A model generated the notes under the pieces. It searched no databases. It was not told where the DNA came from and was given only the letters and a program-made list of their open reading frames with translations. The position numbers were made by a program, and so were the translations under genes. A DNA stretch of 30,950 nucleotides, from NCBI GenBank assembly GCA_002315735.1, contig DCIA01000010.1, forward strand, positions 98,060 to 129,009, written 5' to 3'. Position 1 is the first letter of the stretch. The number at the start of each line of letters is the position of its first letter. The stretch is from Clostridiales bacterium UBA1738. Lineage in GTDB: Bacteria > Bacillota > Clostridia > UBA1381. Shown here one piece after another: positions 14,248-22,245 of the stretch.

Positions 14248-16008
14248 TTATTCTTCTATTTCATTTTCTTCTAAAAATTCCTCGTCATCATCGTCGGAAT
14301 CATTATTTATAATATCAACCTGCTCGAAGTTATCTTCTTCCGGTTTATATTCAACAAATTCACTGTTATCAAGATTATCCACGATTTCCGGGAACATCTC
14401 GTCTAAATTATCTAATGAGTTTAAAGTTTTTTCTTCTTTTTTCTCACCGATTTTCCAAAAATCTATTATATTATCCTCTATATCTTCCAAAAATGCCGTT
14501 TTAACTATAATTTCTACCCCTATTGCCTGCTCAACAACATTTTCAATATCTTTTCTGTGAGTTACGGCAATCTCTTTTGACATAGTTTCGGAATTATTAA
14601 AAATCATAATAATACCTTCGCCGTCAATTGTAACTTTTCTATCCATAACAGCCGATGCAACATAAGGATATTTTTTGGAAATCTGTCTTGCAATCTTGTC
14701 CCATCGCCTTGCCGCCGCAACTTGCGGTGAGTCCTGCGTAAGAGTTCCGACATCAACCGGCACAAAAAGTCTTGCTGACGGTTTTTTAGGCTTTTTTTCA
14801 ATCTTTTTTTCTTCTTTTTCTTCTTGAGCCACTGCCGTAACTTTTATGCCGTTTTTAATTTTTTCCTCCAGTATGCTGATTCTGTCAAGTATTGCATCAA
14901 CCGAACTATCATACTCGGGTTTTGTAAGTTTAATAAGTGCCAATTCATAAATAACTCTTGGCATCTTTGCCCATTTTGCCTCATTTTTAGCTGATGACAA
15001 AACCGAAACCGCATTTGATAGTTTTTCAAAAGATGTTCTGTCCGCTTGTGCTTTTAGTTTTACTAAATTTTCACCATCGCAGTCTAAAAGACCTTCTGCA
15101 TTATCGGTAACTTTGCAAACCAAAAGATTTCTGTAATGATTTATAAGGTCATTAATAAAGTTATTTAAGTCCTTGCCATCACTCATAAGTCTATCGATAA
15201 TTTCCAAAATTTTGCCTGCATCTTGCAAATTTACAGCATCTGTGATAGAAAATAGCGCATCTGTTCCGGTAATTCCAAGCGCCGCTGTTATCGAATCATA
15301 TGTCACAGATGAGCCCGACTCTGAAATACATCTTTCTAAAACGGATAATCCGTCACGCATTGAGCCGTCTGCTAAGTTCGCCAAAAGACCATATGCATCA
15401 TCGGTTATTGTTAGTCCCTCACCCATAGCAATCTCTCGCATACGGCGAATTATATCATTTGAATTTATGCGTTTAAAATCAAATCTTTGGCACCTTGACA
15501 AGATAGTCTGCGGCACCTTGTGCGCTTCTGTTGTTGCAAGAATAAAAATTACATGTTCCGGTGGTTCTTCAAGTGTCTTTAATAGAGCATTAAATGCTCC
15601 GCCTGACAACATATGAACCTCGTCTATTATATAAACTCTGTATGTTGCTTCTGTCGCCAAATACTTTGAATCTTCAATAATTTCACGGATATTATCAACA
15701 CCGTTATTTGATGCGGCATCGATTTCAAAAACGTCCATAATACTGCCGTCCATAATACCACGGCAAATCGAACATTCATTACAAGGCGAGCCGTTTTTCG
15801 GACTTTGACAGTTTACAGCCTTTGCCAAAATTTTTGCAACGGTAGTCTTGCCTGTTCCACGAGTTCCGCAAAAAAGATAAGCGTGCGAAACCTTACCTGT
15901 TTCAAGCTGATTTTGAAGTGTTTTTGTAATATGCGCTTGACCCACGACATCTTCAAATGTTACAGGTCGCCATTTTCTGTATAGTGCCTGATATGCCAAA
16001 CCGCTCAT
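14248..16008 (-). CDS. dnaX: DNA polymerase III subunit tau (and possible gamma)
   Basis: A 586-residue clamp-loader ATPase. Domain I has Walker A GTRGTGKTT (48-56), the four-cysteine zinc module (C67, C76, C79, C82), Walker B YIIDEVHML (126-134) and the sensor/arginine-finger region LSRCQRFDF (170-178). Domains II and III run to about residue 370 (FINDLINHYRNLLV). A lysine- and glutamate-rich linker follows at 390-412, then a C-terminal region ending in the acidic tail DDDDEEFLEENEIEE. The linker codes two A-AAA-AAG heptamers (see the frameshift element), so a shorter gamma-like product of about 403-407 residues may be made. The SRP RNA lies immediately upstream and ebfC-recR downstream, as in B. 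subtilis. The start follows AAGGAG. Confidence 0.97.
   Translation of the reverse strand: MSGLAYQALYRKWRPVTFEDVVGQAHITKTLQNQLETGKVSHAYLFCGTRGTGKTTVAKILAKAVNCQSPKNGSPCNECSICRGIMDGSIMDVFEIDAASNNGVDNIREIIEDSKYLATEATYRVYIIDEVHMLSGGAFNALLKTLEEPPEHVIFILATTEAHKVPQTILSRCQRFDFKRINSNDIIRRMREIAMGEGLTITDDAYGLLANLADGSMRDGLSVLERCISESGSSVTYDSITAALGITGTDALFSITDAVNLQDAGKILEIIDRLMSDGKDLNNFINDLINHYRNLLVCKVTDNAEGLLDCDGENLVKLKAQADRTSFEKLSNAVSVLSSAKNEAKWAKMPRVIYELALIKLTKPEYDSSVDAILDRISILEEKIKNGIKVTAVAQEEKEEKKIEKKPKKPSARLFVPVDVGTLTQDSPQVAAARRWDKIARQISKKYPYVASAVMDRKVTIDGEGIIMIFNNSETMSKEIAVTHRKDIENVVEQAIGVEIIVKTAFLEDIEDNIIDFWKIGEKKEEKTLNSLDNLDEMFPEIVDNLDNSEFVEYKPEEDNFEQVDIINNDSDDDDEEFLEENEIEE
14755..14809 (-). other. 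Candidate programmed -1 frameshift (or slippage) element in dnaX
   Basis: Two in-frame heptamers A-AAA-AAG lie at 14809-14803 (codons 401-402) and 14797-14791 (codons 405-406). After a -1 slip, the first reads GAT TGA and the second GCC TAA, so each reaches a stop after one codon. About 7 nt past the second heptamer, AACCG (14783-14779) can pair with CGGTT (14759-14755), with inner GCA/TGC pairs. Heptamer, immediate stop and hairpin match the E. coli dnaX arrangement. Each heptamer sits in a run of seven A, so transcriptional slippage is an alternative route. Confidence 0.55.
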
Positions 16009-16015
16009 CTCCTTT

Positions 16016-16045
16016 TAATAATAAAAGCCCTCTATTTAGGGGCTT
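16016..16045 (-). terminator. Terminator of the SRP RNA gene
   Basis: On the minus strand AAGCCCC-TAAATA-GAGGGCTT is followed by TTATTATT. It lies between the SRP RNA and the dnaX ribosome binding site, so dnaX would depend on read-through or on a promoter I could not define. Confidence 0.8.
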
Positions 16046-16054
16046 ACAAATAAG

Positions 16055-16166
16055 GCTCAAACCGAGTTTTTCTGTATCGCACAAAGCTATCTGCTTATTG
16101 CTGCTTGGTTCCCCATCTGACAAGGTTCACAGGGCTAAGTCGTACAGGACTCGGTTATCATCGCCC
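16055..16166 (-). ncRNA. ffs: Signal recognition particle RNA (small, 4.5S-like)
   Basis: The RNA component of the signal recognition particle, which binds Ffh and targets membrane proteins. The apical Ffh-binding hairpin is visible: CUUGUCAGAUGGGGAACCAAGCAGCAAUAAG, containing the GUCAG/AGCAG symmetric internal loop (split here: CUUGUCAG, then GGGGAACC, then AAGCAGC). The long base helix closes with AACCGAGU (16156-16149) and ACUCGGUU (16067-16060), with CUGUA/UACAG further in. At about 100-110 nt it appears to lack the Alu domain of the B. subtilis form. Exact ends are estimates. It lies just upstream of dnaX, a common position in Firmicutes. Confidence 0.88.
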
Positions 16167-16186
16167 AAATTTTTAATTTACAAGTT

Positions 16187-16215
16187 ATTTTACCATATAT
16201 TTTCCAAAACTGCAA
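16187..16215 (-). promoter_or_regulatory. Predicted sigma-A promoter of the SRP RNA
   Basis: Minus strand TTGCAG (16215-16210), 17 bases, TAAAAT (16192-16187), with an extended -10 TGG. It begins just after the pcrA stop codon. Confidence 0.7.
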
Positions 16216-16223
16216 GTATTTTT

Positions 16224-18419
16224 TTATATCTTTTCGAGTTTTGCCATCGCTGCCATAAGACGCTTTGTTTCACCACTATCAAATTTCACTTCCAAAAGTG
16301 CGTCCTTTTCAAATCGTTGCAGTGCCGTTATAGTGCCTTCGCCGAATTTTGCGTGAGAAACCCTATCACCAACTGAAAAATCAATATTTTTTGTTATGGC
16401 AGAAGCGGCAAAAGTCACCTTTTTCATCATTTCAGTTTTAACATTTGTGATACTTTTTGGAATTTGTGTTGAAAAGTTTACCACTTTATCTGCAAATACC
16501 TTTCCGTCCTCTACCAAATATTCTAACGGAATTTCATCTAAAAATCTTGACTTTCTTTGATGTGAAGTTTTGCCGTAAACTGTCCTTTCCTTTGCGCAAG
16601 TTATATAAAGCTGCTCCTTGGCACGAGTTATCGCAACATAACAAAGGCGTCTTTCCTCTTCTATATCCTCATCGGAATCCATGGAACGAACTGACGGGAA
16701 CAATCCCTCCTCCATACCACTTAAAAATACGTGTGGGAATTCCAAACCCTTTGCCGAGTGAATTGTCATAAGTATGCAGACATCTTCCTCCTCATCATAG
16801 CCGTCAATGTCCGAAACAAGTGCGATACCTTCCAAAAATCCTTCAAGCGACGGATTTTCTTCGTTTTTTTCATATTCCGAAATGGCCGACAAAAATTCGC
16901 CCAAGTTGTCAATTCTTGTTTTTGATTCTATTGTATTTTCAAGTATTAGTGCAGGCATATATCCCGTATCATTTAAAACTTTTTCAACAAATTCGGTAAG
17001 TTTCATTGTTTTTTTTGATTTTTTCAAATTCAAAATCATACTGCTAAATTCAATAAGCCCTGCTGCACTTCTTGAAAGATTTGCATACATATTCGCATTT
17101 TTTGCAATTTCAAACAGCGAAATATCAAAATCTGCTGAGATTTCTTGCATTTTTTCTATTGAGGTTTTTCCGATTCCTCGTTTTGGCTCGTTTATCACTC
17201 TTTCAAAACTCAAACTATCATTAGGGTTATGAATTAGCCTTAAATACCCAATAATATCCTTGATTTCCTTTCGGTCATAAAACCTAAGTCCACCCACAAC
17301 CTTATACGGAATTGCACTTCGCATCAGCATTTCCTCTATCATACGCGATTGTGCATTAGTTCTGTACAAAATTGCAAAATCGGCATATTTCATACCTGAT
17401 TTATAGCCTTTTTCGATTTGATTTGCAATATATATTGCCTCATCTCGCTCATTATATCCGATATGTAATTTGATTTTTTCGCCCTTTTCATTTTCTGTCC
17501 AAAGGGACTTGTCTTTTCTCCCCGTATTATTGTGAATAACTGCATTTGCGGCATCTAAAATAACCTCTGTTGAGCGATAGTTTTGTTCAAGTTTAATAAC
17601 TTCGCTGTCGGAAAATTCTTCTTCAAAATTTAAAATATTTTGAATGTTTGCACCTCTAAATTTATAGATGCTTTGGTCGTCGTCGCCTACAACACAGATA
17701 TTTTTGTGTTTTTCTGCAAGCATACTGATAAATTCATATTGACAGTTGTTTGTGTCCTGATATTCGTCTACCATTATATATTTAAACTTATCACGATATT
17801 TTTCCAAAACCTCGGGATTTTCCTTTAAAAGTTTAACCGTGCAAAACAAAATATCGTCAAAATCAAGTGCATTATTTGCCTTTAACTTCTTTTGATAAAG
17901 CTCATAAATTTCGCCTATTCTTGTTTTTCTGTAATCTGCCTTTACTTCGGCAAAAAACTCCTCGGGCGACAACATTTGGTCTTTCGCTTTTGAAATTATG
18001 CTGATAACCGACTTAATCGGATAATTTTTCTCGTCCATATCAAGTTCCTTATAGCACTCTTTCATAACTGTTTTCGTATCGGCGGTATCGTAAATCACAA
18101 AACCTGAATCATATCCCAAAAGCGAAATATGACTTCTTAAAATTCTGACGCAAGATGCGTGGAAGGTTGATATCCACATATCTTTTGAAAGGTCGCCGAT
18201 AATTTTATTTACACGCTCTTTCATTTCATTTGCAGCCTTGTTTGTAAAGGTTATGGCTAAAATGTTATATGGGTGCACATTTTTTGTTTCCATTATATAA
18301 GCAATTCGATTTACCAAAACGGTTGTTTTTCCACTTCCTGCACCTGCTAAAATAAGAACAGGCCCATCAATCTTTTGAACTGCTTTTTTTTGCATATTGT
18401 TAAGTCTATCTAAATTCAA
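16224..18419 (-). CDS. pcrA: ATP-dependent DNA helicase PcrA/UvrD
   Basis: A 731-residue superfamily 1A 3'-5' helicase involved in repair, rolling-circle replication and removal of RecA. Motifs: Walker A AGAGSGKTT (25-33), Ia NILAITFTNKAANEMKERV, II DEYQDTNNCQYEF, III VVGDDDQSIYKFRGA, IV KLEQNYRSTEVIL, V ILMTIHSAKGLEFPHVFL and VI EEERRLCYVAITRAKEQLYI. The C-terminal 50 residues (FSVGDRVSHAKFGEGTI) are the Tudor-like RNA polymerase-binding domain of PcrA, which favours PcrA over other UvrD-like proteins. The start is TTG at 18419, supported by GGAGG 7 bases upstream. It is divergent from spoIVB. Confidence 0.95.
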   Translation of the reverse strand: MNLDRLNNMQKKAVQKIDGPVLILAGAGSGKTTVLVNRIAYIMETKNVHPYNILAITFTNKAANEMKERVNKIIGDLSKDMWISTFHASCVRILRSHISLLGYDSGFVIYDTADTKTVMKECYKELDMDEKNYPIKSVISIISKAKDQMLSPEEFFAEVKADYRKTRIGEIYELYQKKLKANNALDFDDILFCTVKLLKENPEVLEKYRDKFKYIMVDEYQDTNNCQYEFISMLAEKHKNICVVGDDDQSIYKFRGANIQNILNFEEEFSDSEVIKLEQNYRSTEVILDAANAVIHNNTGRKDKSLWTENEKGEKIKLHIGYNERDEAIYIANQIEKGYKSGMKYADFAILYRTNAQSRMIEEMLMRSAIPYKVVGGLRFYDRKEIKDIIGYLRLIHNPNDSLSFERVINEPKRGIGKTSIEKMQEISADFDISLFEIAKNANMYANLSRSAAGLIEFSSMILNLKKSKKTMKLTEFVEKVLNDTGYMPALILENTIESKTRIDNLGEFLSAISEYEKNEENPSLEGFLEGIALVSDIDGYDEEEDVCILMTIHSAKGLEFPHVFLSGMEEGLFPSVRSMDSDEDIEEERRLCYVAITRAKEQLYITCAKERTVYGKTSHQRKSRFLDEIPLEYLVEDGKVFADKVVNFSTQIPKSITNVKTEMMKKVTFAASAITKNIDFSVGDRVSHAKFGEGTITALQRFEKDALLEVKFDSGETKRLMAAMAKLEKI

Positions 18420-18456
18420 AACTCTTCCTCCGTAAAATCACATTGTTAACACTTAT

Positions 18457-18485
18457 ATTCTACCACATTCTTTTTCAAATTTCTA
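18457..18485 (-). promoter_or_regulatory. Possible promoter of pcrA
   Basis: Minus strand TAGAAA (18485-18480), 17 bases, TAGAAT (18462-18457) with an extended -10 TGG. The -35 matches only 4 of 6, so the call rests mainly on the -10. Confidence 0.45.
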
Positions 18486-18527
18486 TACAAATTTCAAAGT
18501 TACCCCAAAACTTCAATATCTTTTACA

Positions 18528-18556
18528 GTATTATAACTTTTTAATCGGTTAAGTTA
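18528..18556 (+). promoter_or_regulatory. Possible forespore (sigma-F/sigma-G type) promoter of spoIVB
   Basis: GTATT (18528-18532), 14 bases, GGTTAAGTTA (18547-18556). The second element matches the sigma-F -10 pattern GGNNANANTR with one mismatch, and the first matches 4 of 5 bases of GYATA. In B. subtilis spoIVB is expressed in the forespore by these sigma factors. The match is imperfect. Confidence 0.35.
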
Positions 18557-18589
18557 ATAGTGTAATTTCGTTTTGTGAGGTGATTATTT

Positions 18590-19744
18590 TTGAAAAATTT
18601 ATCAAAGAAATTTATATTATTATTTCCTGCTGCTTTTATTTTAGTCGCGTATTTTTTGATGCCGAAAGAAGTTTCTGTAACAAAAGGTCAAAAAATAAAT
18701 TTTAATTTTGCGATGTCAACCGAGTGCAGCACCGACAAAATCGGCGAGTTTAGCAGTACAATTAAATTATTTAATTTGATTCCTATAAAGACTGTAAATG
18801 TTTCGGTAACCCCCGAATATTATGTAATTCCTTCGGGCGAAACAATAGGCATAAAAATGCATACTGACGGGGTTTTGGTGCTGGGTTCCGGCAATGTTAC
18901 CGATAAAAGTGGAAAGGTTTTTTCTCCTGCAAAAGATGCAGGACTTAAAAAGGGTGATAGGATAACCCAAGTAAACGGCATAACTGTCTATGATAATTAT
19001 GACCTGAAAACGCAGATAAACAAAGCAAAAGAGAACATTATTTTAACGATAGTTCGTGATGACGAAATCTTAGAAATACCAATAAGCGCAGTCTATTCAA
19101 GGGATAGCGGAATTTATCAAATCGGTATTTGGATTCGTGACAGTGCGGCAGGAATCGGCACTCTCACCTTTTATGACCCAAACACCAAGTCATTTGCTGC
19201 CTTAGGGCACGGCATTTGTGATGTTGATACCGACACTCTTTTAAAAGCGAGAGATGGCTGTGTAAATTTTTGCGATTTTATCAGTGTTAAAAAAAGTGTA
19301 AACGGAGAACCGGGTGAGATAACAGGCAATTTTTCCGGTGAGGAACTGGGTGACTTAACCCTAAACAGCGATGTTGGAATATATGGAAAATGCTCAAAAA
19401 TCCCAACTGATGAAGCAGTTTTTGTTGCTTCAAGATTTGAAACAGAAAAAGGTCCTGCAACACTTACCTGTGATATTGACGGAAACGGGCCAAAATCTTA
19501 CAAAATCGAAATTACAAAGATTTTTAATTCTCCCTCTTCACCAAATAAATCCTTTGTTTTTAAGATAACAGACGACACTCTTGTTGAAAAAACAGGAGGG
19601 ATTGTTCAGGGTATGAGCGGCAGCCCAATTATCCAAAACGGCAAACTTATAGGTGCTGTAACACACGTGTTTGTAAACGATTCTAAAAAAGGGTATGGCA
19701 TATTTGCAGAAAATATGCTGGATATTACAAATAAGATGAAATAA
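18590..19744 (+). CDS. spoIVB: SpoIVB serine peptidase (sporulation signalling)
   Basis: A 384-residue peptidase of family S55. In B. subtilis it is secreted from the forespore and triggers activation of the mother-cell sigma factor by cleaving SpoIVFA. Visible parts: an N-terminal signal-anchor (FILLFPAAFILVAYFLM, residues 8-24), a PDZ domain (about 95-165, with AKDAGLKKGDRITQVNGITV) and the peptidase domain. The catalytic residues align with B. subtilis: His207 (ALGHGI), Asp328 and Ser343 (VQGMSGSPIIQNG), followed by IGAVTHVFVND. The start is TTG at 18590, preceded by GTGAGGTGA. It is directly upstream of spo0A, as in B. subtilis, though recN is not its upstream neighbour here. Confidence 0.96.
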   Translation: MKNLSKKFILLFPAAFILVAYFLMPKEVSVTKGQKINFNFAMSTECSTDKIGEFSSTIKLFNLIPIKTVNVSVTPEYYVIPSGETIGIKMHTDGVLVLGSGNVTDKSGKVFSPAKDAGLKKGDRITQVNGITVYDNYDLKTQINKAKENIILTIVRDDEILEIPISAVYSRDSGIYQIGIWIRDSAAGIGTLTFYDPNTKSFAALGHGICDVDTDTLLKARDGCVNFCDFISVKKSVNGEPGEITGNFSGEELGDLTLNSDVGIYGKCSKIPTDEAVFVASRFETEKGPATLTCDIDGNGPKSYKIEITKIFNSPSSPNKSFVFKITDDTLVEKTGGIVQGMSGSPIIQNGKLIGAVTHVFVNDSKKGYGIFAENMLDITNKMK

Positions 19745-19768
19745 TTTGGAAAAATAAAAGAAATTCTA

Positions 19769-19797
19769 TTGCAATTATAGGTAATTTATGGTAAAAT
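19769..19797 (+). promoter_or_regulatory. Predicted vegetative promoter of spo0A
   Basis: TTGCAA (19769-19774), 17 bases, TAAAAT (19792-19797), with an extended -10 TGG. No clear sigma-H element or 0A box (TGTCGAA) was found nearby. The leader of about 110 nt contains an AGGAGG at 19808-19813 and a small hairpin. Confidence 0.6.
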
Positions 19798-19914
19798 AAT
19801 GGTGAAAAGGAGGTATCTTTCACTTATCTTGAAAGTGAATTACCCTACAACTTAATAGCATAAGTACGAAAGATGCTTGTTTTCGTTTATTATAAGCATT
19901 TAGGAGATGATTTT

Positions 19915-20688
19915 ATGGAAAAAGTATCTGTACTTATTGCAGATGACAACAAGGGTTTTTCTGACTCCCTTAGAGAGTTTCTCAGAACAAAGGAAGACAT
20001 CGCTTCGGTTAATGTTGCCTATGATGGCGAAGAAGCATACGGTATGATTATGGAATTAAAGCCTGATATTGTGCTTTTAGACATTATTATGCCAAAACGT
20101 GATGGACTTAGTGTTATGAATAAACTAAACAGTTCTCACCTTGCTAAAAAGCCAATGTGCATTGCACTTTCTGTAACAGGCAGCGAAAGAATTATGACTG
20201 CTTGCCAAGATGCAGGCTGTGAATATTTCTTGCTAAAACCACAAACTAACGATGCAATCTATGACACGATTAAAAGTTTTGGCACTAAATCGGGTAGGAC
20301 AAGTTTTGAGGTGGTCTCAAAAGAAAGCGATAAAACTGCTTATGACTTAGAGTCGTTAGTAACCGAATTTATCCACGAACTCGGCGTTCCGGCTCACATT
20401 AAGGGTTACCAATATGTAAGAACGGCAATTATGCTGGTTGTTGAAAATATGGAGCTTCTTAATTATATAACTAAGCAACTTTATCCTGTCATTGCAAAAA
20501 GGTACAGCACGACATCTTCAAGAGTTGAGCGTGCAATCAGGCATTCCATAGAAGTCGCATGGAGCAGAGGACGACCTGAAACAATGAATCAGATTTTCGG
20601 TTATACAATCGATACAGGCAAGGGTAAGCCTACTAATTCTGAGTTCATAGCCATGGTTGCTGACCGCATCCGTTTACAGATAAAATAA
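19915..20688 (+). CDS. spo0A: Sporulation master regulator Spo0A
   Basis: A 257-residue response regulator that starts sporulation and controls hundreds of genes when phosphorylated. The receiver domain (1-122) has the acidic pocket Asp10-Asp11, phosphoacceptor Asp56 (IVLLDIIMPKRDG) and Lys108 (FLLKP). The DNA-binding sigma-interacting domain (about 145-257) has HELGVPAHIKGYQYVRTAI, the recognition helix region SSRVERAIRHSIEVAWSRG, and the C-terminal KPTNSEFIAMVADRIRLQ. I chose the ATG at 19915, which follows AGGAGATGA; an upstream in-frame ATG at 19873 lacks a ribosome binding site and would break the receiver alignment. It lies after spoIVB and ends at a strong terminator. Confidence 0.97.
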   Translation: MEKVSVLIADDNKGFSDSLREFLRTKEDIASVNVAYDGEEAYGMIMELKPDIVLLDIIMPKRDGLSVMNKLNSSHLAKKPMCIALSVTGSERIMTACQDAGCEYFLLKPQTNDAIYDTIKSFGTKSGRTSFEVVSKESDKTAYDLESLVTEFIHELGVPAHIKGYQYVRTAIMLVVENMELLNYITKQLYPVIAKRYSTTSSRVERAIRHSIEVAWSRGRPETMNQIFGYTIDTGKGKPTNSEFIAMVADRIRLQIK

Positions 20689-20741
20689 TAGTTTCCAAGA
20701 CGTTTTTTATCTAATATGCTTATAAACGATCCTTACCGCAG

Positions 20742-20780
20742 AAGAGCCGGCAAGAAAATTTCTTGTTGGCTCTTATTTTT
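20742..20780 (+). terminator. Terminator of spo0A
   Basis: A long stem (AAGAGCC with GGCTCTT, then CAAGAAA with TTTCTTG after one mismatch), followed by TATTTTTAC. Confidence 0.9.
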
Positions 20781-20792
20781 ACAAAATTTTTA

Positions 20793-20821
20793 TTGACACG
20801 ATAACTTATTTGTTATATAAT
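20793..20821 (+). promoter_or_regulatory. Consensus sigma-A promoter of gdhA with an internal inverted repeat
   Basis: TTGACA (20793-20798), 17 bases, TATAAT (20816-20821), both perfect. The spacer holds ATAAC-ttattt-GTTAT, an inverted repeat that could be an operator. Confidence 0.88.
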
Positions 20822-20852
20822 ATTGAGAAATTTTAAAAATGGAGGAATCATC

Positions 20853-22193
20853 ATGAAAAACGCATATCTAATTAGTGTTCTAGATAATGTTAAGAAAAGA
20901 AACGCAGGCGAACCTGAATTTATCCAAGCCGTTACAGAAGTTTTGGAAACATTAGAGCCTGTAATCGAAAAAAGACCTGACTTAGTTGAAGCAGGCGTCG
21001 TTGATCGTTTAGTTGAACCTGAAAGACAAATCATTTTCAGAGTTCCTTGGGTAGACGACAACGGCAAAGTACAAGTTAACAGAGGCTTCAGAATTCAATA
21101 CAATTCTGCAATCGGCCCATACAAGGGTGGTATTAGACTTCACCCATCAGTATATCTTGGAATTATTAAGTTCCTGGGTTTTGAACAAATTTTCAAAAAC
21201 TCACTTACAACTCTTCCTATGGGTGGAGCAAAAGGTGGTTCTGACTTTGATCCAAAAGGTAAGTCTGACGGAGAAGTTATGCGTTTTTGTCAAAGCTTTA
21301 TGACAGAACTTTATCGTCACATCGGCCCTGATCTTGACGTTCCTGCCGGAGATATCGGTACAGGTGCCAGAGAAATCGGATTTATGTTTGGTCAATACAA
21401 AAGACTTAAAAACGAATTTACAGGTGTGTTAACAGGTAAAGGCTTAACATACGGCGGTTCACTTGCAAGAACTCAAGCAACAGGCTATGGTCTTTGCTAC
21501 TTCACAAACGAAATGCTAAAAGCTAACGGCAAGAGTTTTGAAGGTCAAAGAGTAATCGTTTCAGGTTCGGGTAATGTTGCTATCTATGCTAATGAAAAAG
21601 CAACAGAATATGGTGCAAAAGTTATCGCTATGTCTGACTCAAACGGATATATCTATGACGAAAACGGTATTGACCTTGCTGCAATTAAGCAAATCAAGGA
21701 AGTTGAAAGAAAGAGAATTAAGGAATACTTAAACTATCATCCTGAAGCAACATATACAGAAGGTTGCAAAGGCATTTGGACAATTCCTTGTGATATCGCA
21801 CTTCCATGTGCTACACAAAATGAAATTGATGGTGAAAGTGCAGAAGCTCTTGCTAAAAACGGCTGTTATGCAGTTGCAGAAGGCGCTAATATGCCTTCAA
21901 CTCCTGAAGCTATCGAAGTTTATTTCAAAAACAAAATGCTTTACGGCCCTGCAAAAGCTGCTAATGCCGGTGGTGTTGCAACATCAGGTCTTGAAATGAG
22001 CCAAAATTCACAAAGACTATCTTGGACTTTTGAAGAAGTTGACGAAAAACTTCACGGCATTATGATTAACATATTCAAGGCTTGCGAAAGCGCCGCAAAA
22101 GAATATGGCATGGAAGGCAACTATATGGCAGGTGCAAACATTGCCGGATTCTTAAAGGTTGCTGAATCAATGAAAGCCCAAGGCTGCGTTTGA
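20853..22193 (+). CDS. gdhA: Glutamate dehydrogenase, probably NADP-specific
   Basis: A 446-residue hexameric glutamate dehydrogenase that interconverts 2-oxoglutarate plus ammonia and glutamate. The substrate domain has GPYKGGIRLHPSV, the catalytic lysine region PMGGAKGGSDFDPKG and VPAGDIGTGAREIGFM. The Rossmann domain has VIVSGSGNVAIYANEKATEYGAKVIAMSDSNG (given here only as motif GSGNVA and the acceptor SDSNG). Length and the SDSNG end of strand 2 fit the NADP(H)-dependent class, which usually assimilates ammonia, but I hold cofactor choice as an inference. The ATG at 20853 follows GGAGGA. It is a single gene between a perfect promoter and a bidirectional terminator; the neighbouring amino acid transporter operon converges on it. 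Confidence 0.95.
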   Translation: MKNAYLISVLDNVKKRNAGEPEFIQAVTEVLETLEPVIEKRPDLVEAGVVDRLVEPERQIIFRVPWVDDNGKVQVNRGFRIQYNSAIGPYKGGIRLHPSVYLGIIKFLGFEQIFKNSLTTLPMGGAKGGSDFDPKGKSDGEVMRFCQSFMTELYRHIGPDLDVPAGDIGTGAREIGFMFGQYKRLKNEFTGVLTGKGLTYGGSLARTQATGYGLCYFTNEMLKANGKSFEGQRVIVSGSGNVAIYANEKATEYGAKVIAMSDSNGYIYDENGIDLAAIKQIKEVERKRIKEYLNYHPEATYTEGCKGIWTIPCDIALPCATQNEIDGESAEALAKNGCYAVAEGANMPSTPEAIEVYFKNKMLYGPAKAANAGGVATSGLEMSQNSQRLSWTFEEVDEKLHGIMINIFKACESAAKEYGMEGNYMAGANIAGFLKVAESMKAQGCV

Positions 22194-22207
22194 TACTGAT
22201 TAATCAT

Positions 22208-22245
22208 CAAAAAAAGGTTTGGAAAATTCCAAACCTTTTTATTTT
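22208..22245. terminator. Bidirectional terminator between gdhA and the ABC transporter operon
   Basis: A 14-bp stem (22211-22224 with 22227-22240) with an AA loop, an A run on the left and T runs on the right. It serves both converging transcripts. Confidence 0.92.

Noticed and set aside
19873..19914. Spo0A extended at its N terminus
   Set aside because: AGGAGATGA precedes the ATG at 19915 and the receiver domain starts normally there.
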